7,534 nucleotides of DNA, taken from assembly GCA_002067265.1 (NCBI GenBank), contig MVQW01000110.1, forward strand, positions 1 to 7,534, read 5' to 3'. Position 1 is the stretch's first letter; every line of letters begins with the position of its first letter. This DNA comes from Methanomethylovorans sp. PtaU1.Bin073. GTDB lineage: Archaea > Halobacteriota > Methanosarcinia > Methanosarcinales > Methanosarcinaceae. Shown piece by piece: positions 5,538-7,534 of this stretch. Made by a program: the position numbers and the translations under genes. The notes under the pieces were generated by a model. That model was not told where the DNA came from and made no database searches. It was given only the letters and a program-made list of their open reading frames with translations.

Positions 5538-6980
5538 ATGGACAAGTCCAAAATAAAACCACTCTATTTAGTCCTAGGCAGTGGTAGTTTAGGTTTTGCT
5601 CTTGTGAAAGAGCTCAAGGAACGTGATAAGGAATTATTTGTAGTAGATAAGGACCCTCAAAAGGTGGAAACCCTTAGGGAAGAAGCTTATGATGCCATAG
5701 TAGGCGACATTGGAGATCCAAGTGTTCTAGAGAAGATCAACACAAAGAATCTTGCAGCTATAATGATCCTCAGTTCTGATCCTTTGGCTAATAAATCTGC
5801 ACTGGCAAATATCAGAAAGAAAGTTTCTCCTGATATTTATTGTGTGGCTAGGGCTTCAGATGCGATCAATATGCAGGAAATGGAAGCTCTCGGGGCAGAT
5901 CTTGTGATAATTCCCCCCAAAGTTGTGGCAAAGTCCCTTGCAAGATCTCTTGAAAGAGCCGAATCTATGTTAAGAGGGAACAAGCTTGTTCAGTGGTTTA
6001 ACGGTCTTAGAGGGAAAACTATGGCAATAGTTGTCCACAACAATCCTGATCCTGACTCCATTTCAGGCGCTCTTGCTCTGCAGGAGATTGCTAAAAGTTT
6101 TGATGTGACTTCAGATATTCTGTATAGTGGGGAGATCGGCCATCAGGAAAACAAGGCCTTTGTTAACTTGTTGGGTATCGATCTGTTAAAAATGGAAGAT
6201 CATGATGTTTCACGTTATGATAAGATTGCTCTTGTTGATTGTGCGGTTCCAGGTTCCAATAATAAATTACCACCTGGTGCTCATGTAGGTGCTGTTTTTG
6301 ACCATCACCCGATCGGGGATGCACATATTGATGCGGAGTTTATTGATATACGTCCTAATGTAGGTGCTTCTGCAACCATCCTTACCAAATATCTCCAGGA
6401 ATTGAATATAGATATTAATCAGAAGCTTGCAACAGCTTTGCTTTATGGCATTCGTACTGATACTTTGGACTTTAAAAGGAATACGGACCCATCGGATCTT
6501 TCAGCAGCATCTTTCTTGTATCCCCTTTCTGAACATGACATACTTGATCAGCTTGAGCGCCCTTCTATGTCCACGGAAACACTGGACGTGTTGGGTGAAG
6601 CTATTCTCAACAGGCAGATATATAGTGGCTATCTGATCTCAAATGTGGGAAGTATCAGGGATAGGGATACATTGCCCCAGGCAGCAGATTATCTGTTAAA
6701 TCTTGAGGGAATATCTACAACGCTGGTCTTTGGTGTGTCAGAGGACACAATTTTCATTTCTGGCAGGAGCAACGACATACGTGTAAATCTTGGCGATGTC
6801 ATGAAAAAGGCCTTTGGTGAAGGTTCTGGTGGCGGTCATGCTAATGCTGCAGCTGCACAGATCCCTCTGGGCGTTTTCAGTGTTGCAAAGGACCGGCAAA
6901 CTTTGCTCAAGCTTGTGAATGAATCGGTTGTTAAAAGATTCCTTAATGCAGTTGGTGTGGAAGAGTCAAGTAAGAAATAG
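5538..6980 (+). CDS. RCK/TrkA-N domain fused to a DHH-DHHA1 phosphoesterase
   Basis: A 480-residue cytoplasmic protein with two modules. Residues 8-~140 form a Rossmann nucleotide-binding domain of the RCK/TrkA-N type, with GSGSLG (14-19), a potential ribose-binding acidic residue in VVDKD (35-39) and GDIGD (56-60). Residues ~160-480 form a DHH phosphoesterase with the metal ligands HNNPDPD (167-173), D234 (VDC), DHH (255-257) and RTDTLDF (306-312), then DHHA1 with GSGGGHANAA (429-438). All DHH ligands are present, so it should be active. Relatives include oligoribonuclease NrnA, RecJ and c-di-AMP phosphodiesterases, so the likely substrate is a short or cyclic nucleotide (inference). The ATG at 5538 has only a weak SD (GAGAT); an in-frame ATT at 5508 behind GGAGGT would add ten residues. 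It is followed by a T-tract and appears monocistronic. Confidence 0.93.
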   Translation: MDKSKIKPLYLVLGSGSLGFALVKELKERDKELFVVDKDPQKVETLREEAYDAIVGDIGDPSVLEKINTKNLAAIMILSSDPLANKSALANIRKKVSPDIYCVARASDAINMQEMEALGADLVIIPPKVVAKSLARSLERAESMLRGNKLVQWFNGLRGKTMAIVVHNNPDPDSISGALALQEIAKSFDVTSDILYSGEIGHQENKAFVNLLGIDLLKMEDHDVSRYDKIALVDCAVPGSNNKLPPGAHVGAVFDHHPIGDAHIDAEFIDIRPNVGASATILTKYLQELNIDINQKLATALLYGIRTDTLDFKRNTDPSDLSAASFLYPLSEHDILDQLERPSMSTETLDVLGEAILNRQIYSGYLISNVGSIRDRDTLPQAADYLLNLEGISTTLVFGVSEDTIFISGRSNDIRVNLGDVMKKAFGEGSGGGHANAAAAQIPLGVFSVAKDRQTLLKLVNESVVKRFLNAVGVEESSKK

Positions 6981-7012
6981 TTTTTTTGAAGATCGACTTC
7001 TTCCCCTTCTTC
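6981..7012 (+). terminator. T-rich termination region after the RCK-DHH gene
   Basis: Seven T residues directly follow the TAG stop (6981-6987), then a short weak hairpin (GAAG/CTTC, 6988-7000) and a 16-base polypyrimidine tract at 6997-7012. Archaeal termination relies mainly on U-tracts, so this is a plausible terminator, probably reinforced by further T-rich runs up to about 7045. Confidence 0.5.
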
Positions 7013-7138
7013 ATTTTATGTATATGCTTTTATTATTGTTTCCATGCTTAGCTGTTTTTATGCAAGCGTGCTTATCTGAGTTCTAACTTGATTTTCATTT
7101 TCATGAATAAATTAATATGATGCTATGTTTCTTACATT

Positions 7139-7239
7139 TTCATACATCATCATACAATAATTCATTTTTCTTTAGCTGGTATGCCGATGTATGAATTTGT
7201 ATGATGTGGCAACTGTACTTGTTTCATACACGTATGAAA
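7139..7239. repeat. Cluster of TTCATAC half-sites in both orientations
   Basis: Four exact copies of the 7-mer TTCATAC occur within 101 bases: forward at 7139-7145 and 7223-7229, reverse (GTATGAA) at 7189-7195 and 7232-7238. Three further CATAC/GTATG cores lie at 7151-7155, 7179-7183 and 7199-7203. Longer pairs are TTCATACATC (7139-7148) with GATGTATGAA (7186-7195), and CATCATACAA (7148-7157) with TTGTATGATG (7197-7206). The arms are not nested as one stem, which suits repeated protein-binding sites better than an RNA hairpin. Confidence 0.6.
7222..7239. promoter_or_regulatory. 18-base inverted repeat, probable operator
   Basis: TTTCATAC and GTATGAAA form perfect 8-base arms around a 2-base centre, the typical size for a dimeric helix-turn-helix regulator. 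It is the best-formed member of the TTCATAC cluster and lies about 100 bases upstream of the TATA-like segment before the gene at 7456. Confidence 0.5.
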
Positions 7240-7338
7240 TGTTATGTCTATTCTCTATATTTTAGATGTAGTCCAAATTTTCATAAATTATGTGGTGCTC
7301 TCTTCTAATCAAATGTATTTTGTTTATATCTTCTACGT

Positions 7339-7370
7339 ATATTATATTTAATCTATATACTATAATATAT
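7339..7370 (+). promoter_or_regulatory. TATA-rich promoter-like segment
   Basis: The segment is almost pure A and T and contains TATA-box-like words (ATATTATATTTA, TCTATATAC, TATAATATAT). Transcription starting about 25 bases downstream would give a leader of roughly 60-90 bases before the ATG at 7456. The exact box cannot be chosen by eye in such AT-rich sequence. Confidence 0.35.
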
Positions 7371-7455
7371 GTTATTTAGTACACTACTCTATGTCTATTA
7401 CCTAGAATGTATGCTGCCGCTATCTTTATTGCCGATCTCGCATAGTGAAAATGAA

Positions 7456-7534
7456 ATGTCATTTTCCGATAAATACAAAGACCTTCTAGTCCAGGATGTC
7501 AGGAAGGAACTTCATCGGGCTTCCAGTCTGAAAG
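7456..7534 (+). CDS. 5' end of a gene of unknown function, cut by the window edge
   Basis: The frame from the ATG at 7456 is open to the end and reads MSFSDKYKDLLVQDVRKEL, then HRASSLK. It is a charged, helical N-terminus typical of a soluble protein, and the codon use looks coding. A weak SD (GTGA, 7445-7448) precedes it. The frame stays open upstream with ATGs at 7411 and 7369, but that extension is T-rich and hydrophobic and overlaps the promoter-like segment, so I prefer 7456. Too little is present to name a family. It is the most likely target of the upstream TTCATAC cluster. Confidence 0.5.
   Translation, partial: MSFSDKYKDLLVQDVRKELHRASSLK

Larger units (their letters stand above)
6981..7455. 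other. Long AT-rich non-coding stretch
   Basis: This 475-base stretch contains no convincing gene. It holds, in order, a T-rich terminator, an AT-rich part without clear signals (about 7013-7138), the TTCATAC repeat cluster (7139-7239), a quiet AT-rich segment with a small CATAA-A-TTATG inverted repeat (7282-7292), a TATA-rich promoter-like segment (7339-7370) and a leader of some 85 bases before the ATG at 7456. No tRNA-like or CRISPR structure is visible. Confidence 0.6.

Noticed and set aside
7018..7086. Short hydrophobic ORF (22 codons) with a lipobox-like FMQAC
   Set aside because: No Shine-Dalgarno site, and T-rich DNA produces hydrophobic codons by itself; it lies in the probable terminator region.
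1..7534. tRNA, rRNA, CRISPR array, insertion sequence or riboswitch
   Set aside because: I looked on both strands for tRNA arm motifs, regularly spaced repeats, transposase motifs with terminal repeats and long conserved hairpins, and saw none.

Overview
The window looks like chromosomal DNA of a methanogenic archaeon, most likely a member of the Methanosarcinaceae (Methanolobus/Methanococcoides-like). The evidence is the archaeal form of PRPP synthetase, a fused NAD(P)HX epimerase/dehydratase, a Rossmann (RCK/TrkA-N)-DHH-DHHA1 fusion of methanogen type, an archaeal homologue of the eukaryotic nuclease CDIN1, moderately AT-rich DNA, and Shine-Dalgarno sites matching the archaeal GGAGGTGAT consensus. 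I assign genus level by memory of family resemblance only; no search was run.

Layout. Positions 1-448 hold a possible 12-codon tail of a gene entering from the left and a weakly supported plus-strand reading frame (236-448). From 5392 down to 414 seven genes are read on the minus strand with short gaps or overlaps, probably as one or two operons: nnr (NADHX/NADPHX repair), a small unknown protein, moaC (molybdopterin synthesis), prs (PRPP synthesis), a small Cys-rich protein, a MagIII/COG2231-type HhH-GPD DNA glycosylase, and the CDIN1-like PD-(D/E)XK nuclease. A 145-base divergent intergenic region (5393-5537) separates nnr from a plus-strand RCK-DHH phosphoesterase gene (5538-6980). After a T-tract and polypyrimidine tract comes a 475-base AT-rich non-coding stretch. 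It contains a dense cluster of TTCATAC half-sites including an 18-base inverted repeat, then a TATA-rich promoter-like segment and the first 26 codons of a new plus-strand gene that runs off the window.

How they work together. The upstream half of the minus cluster is metabolic: repair of damaged nicotinamide cofactors, the second step of molybdopterin synthesis (needed for formylmethanofuran dehydrogenase in methanogens) and PRPP supply. The downstream half looks like DNA repair: a glycosylase whose lyase-lysine position is Glu, so predicted to leave abasic sites, overlaps by 8 bases a nuclease gene. I infer that the CDIN1-like nuclease may act on the product of the glycosylase; this is the most interesting hypothesis in the window. 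The divergent RCK-DHH protein is a candidate nucleotide phosphodiesterase with a cofactor-sensing domain.

A second theme is translation starts. Several genes have strong SD sequences pointing to GTG, TTG, CTG or even ATT codons rather than to ATG. The strongest unexplained signal is the TTCATAC half-site cluster at 7139-7239, which I read as a multi-site operator.
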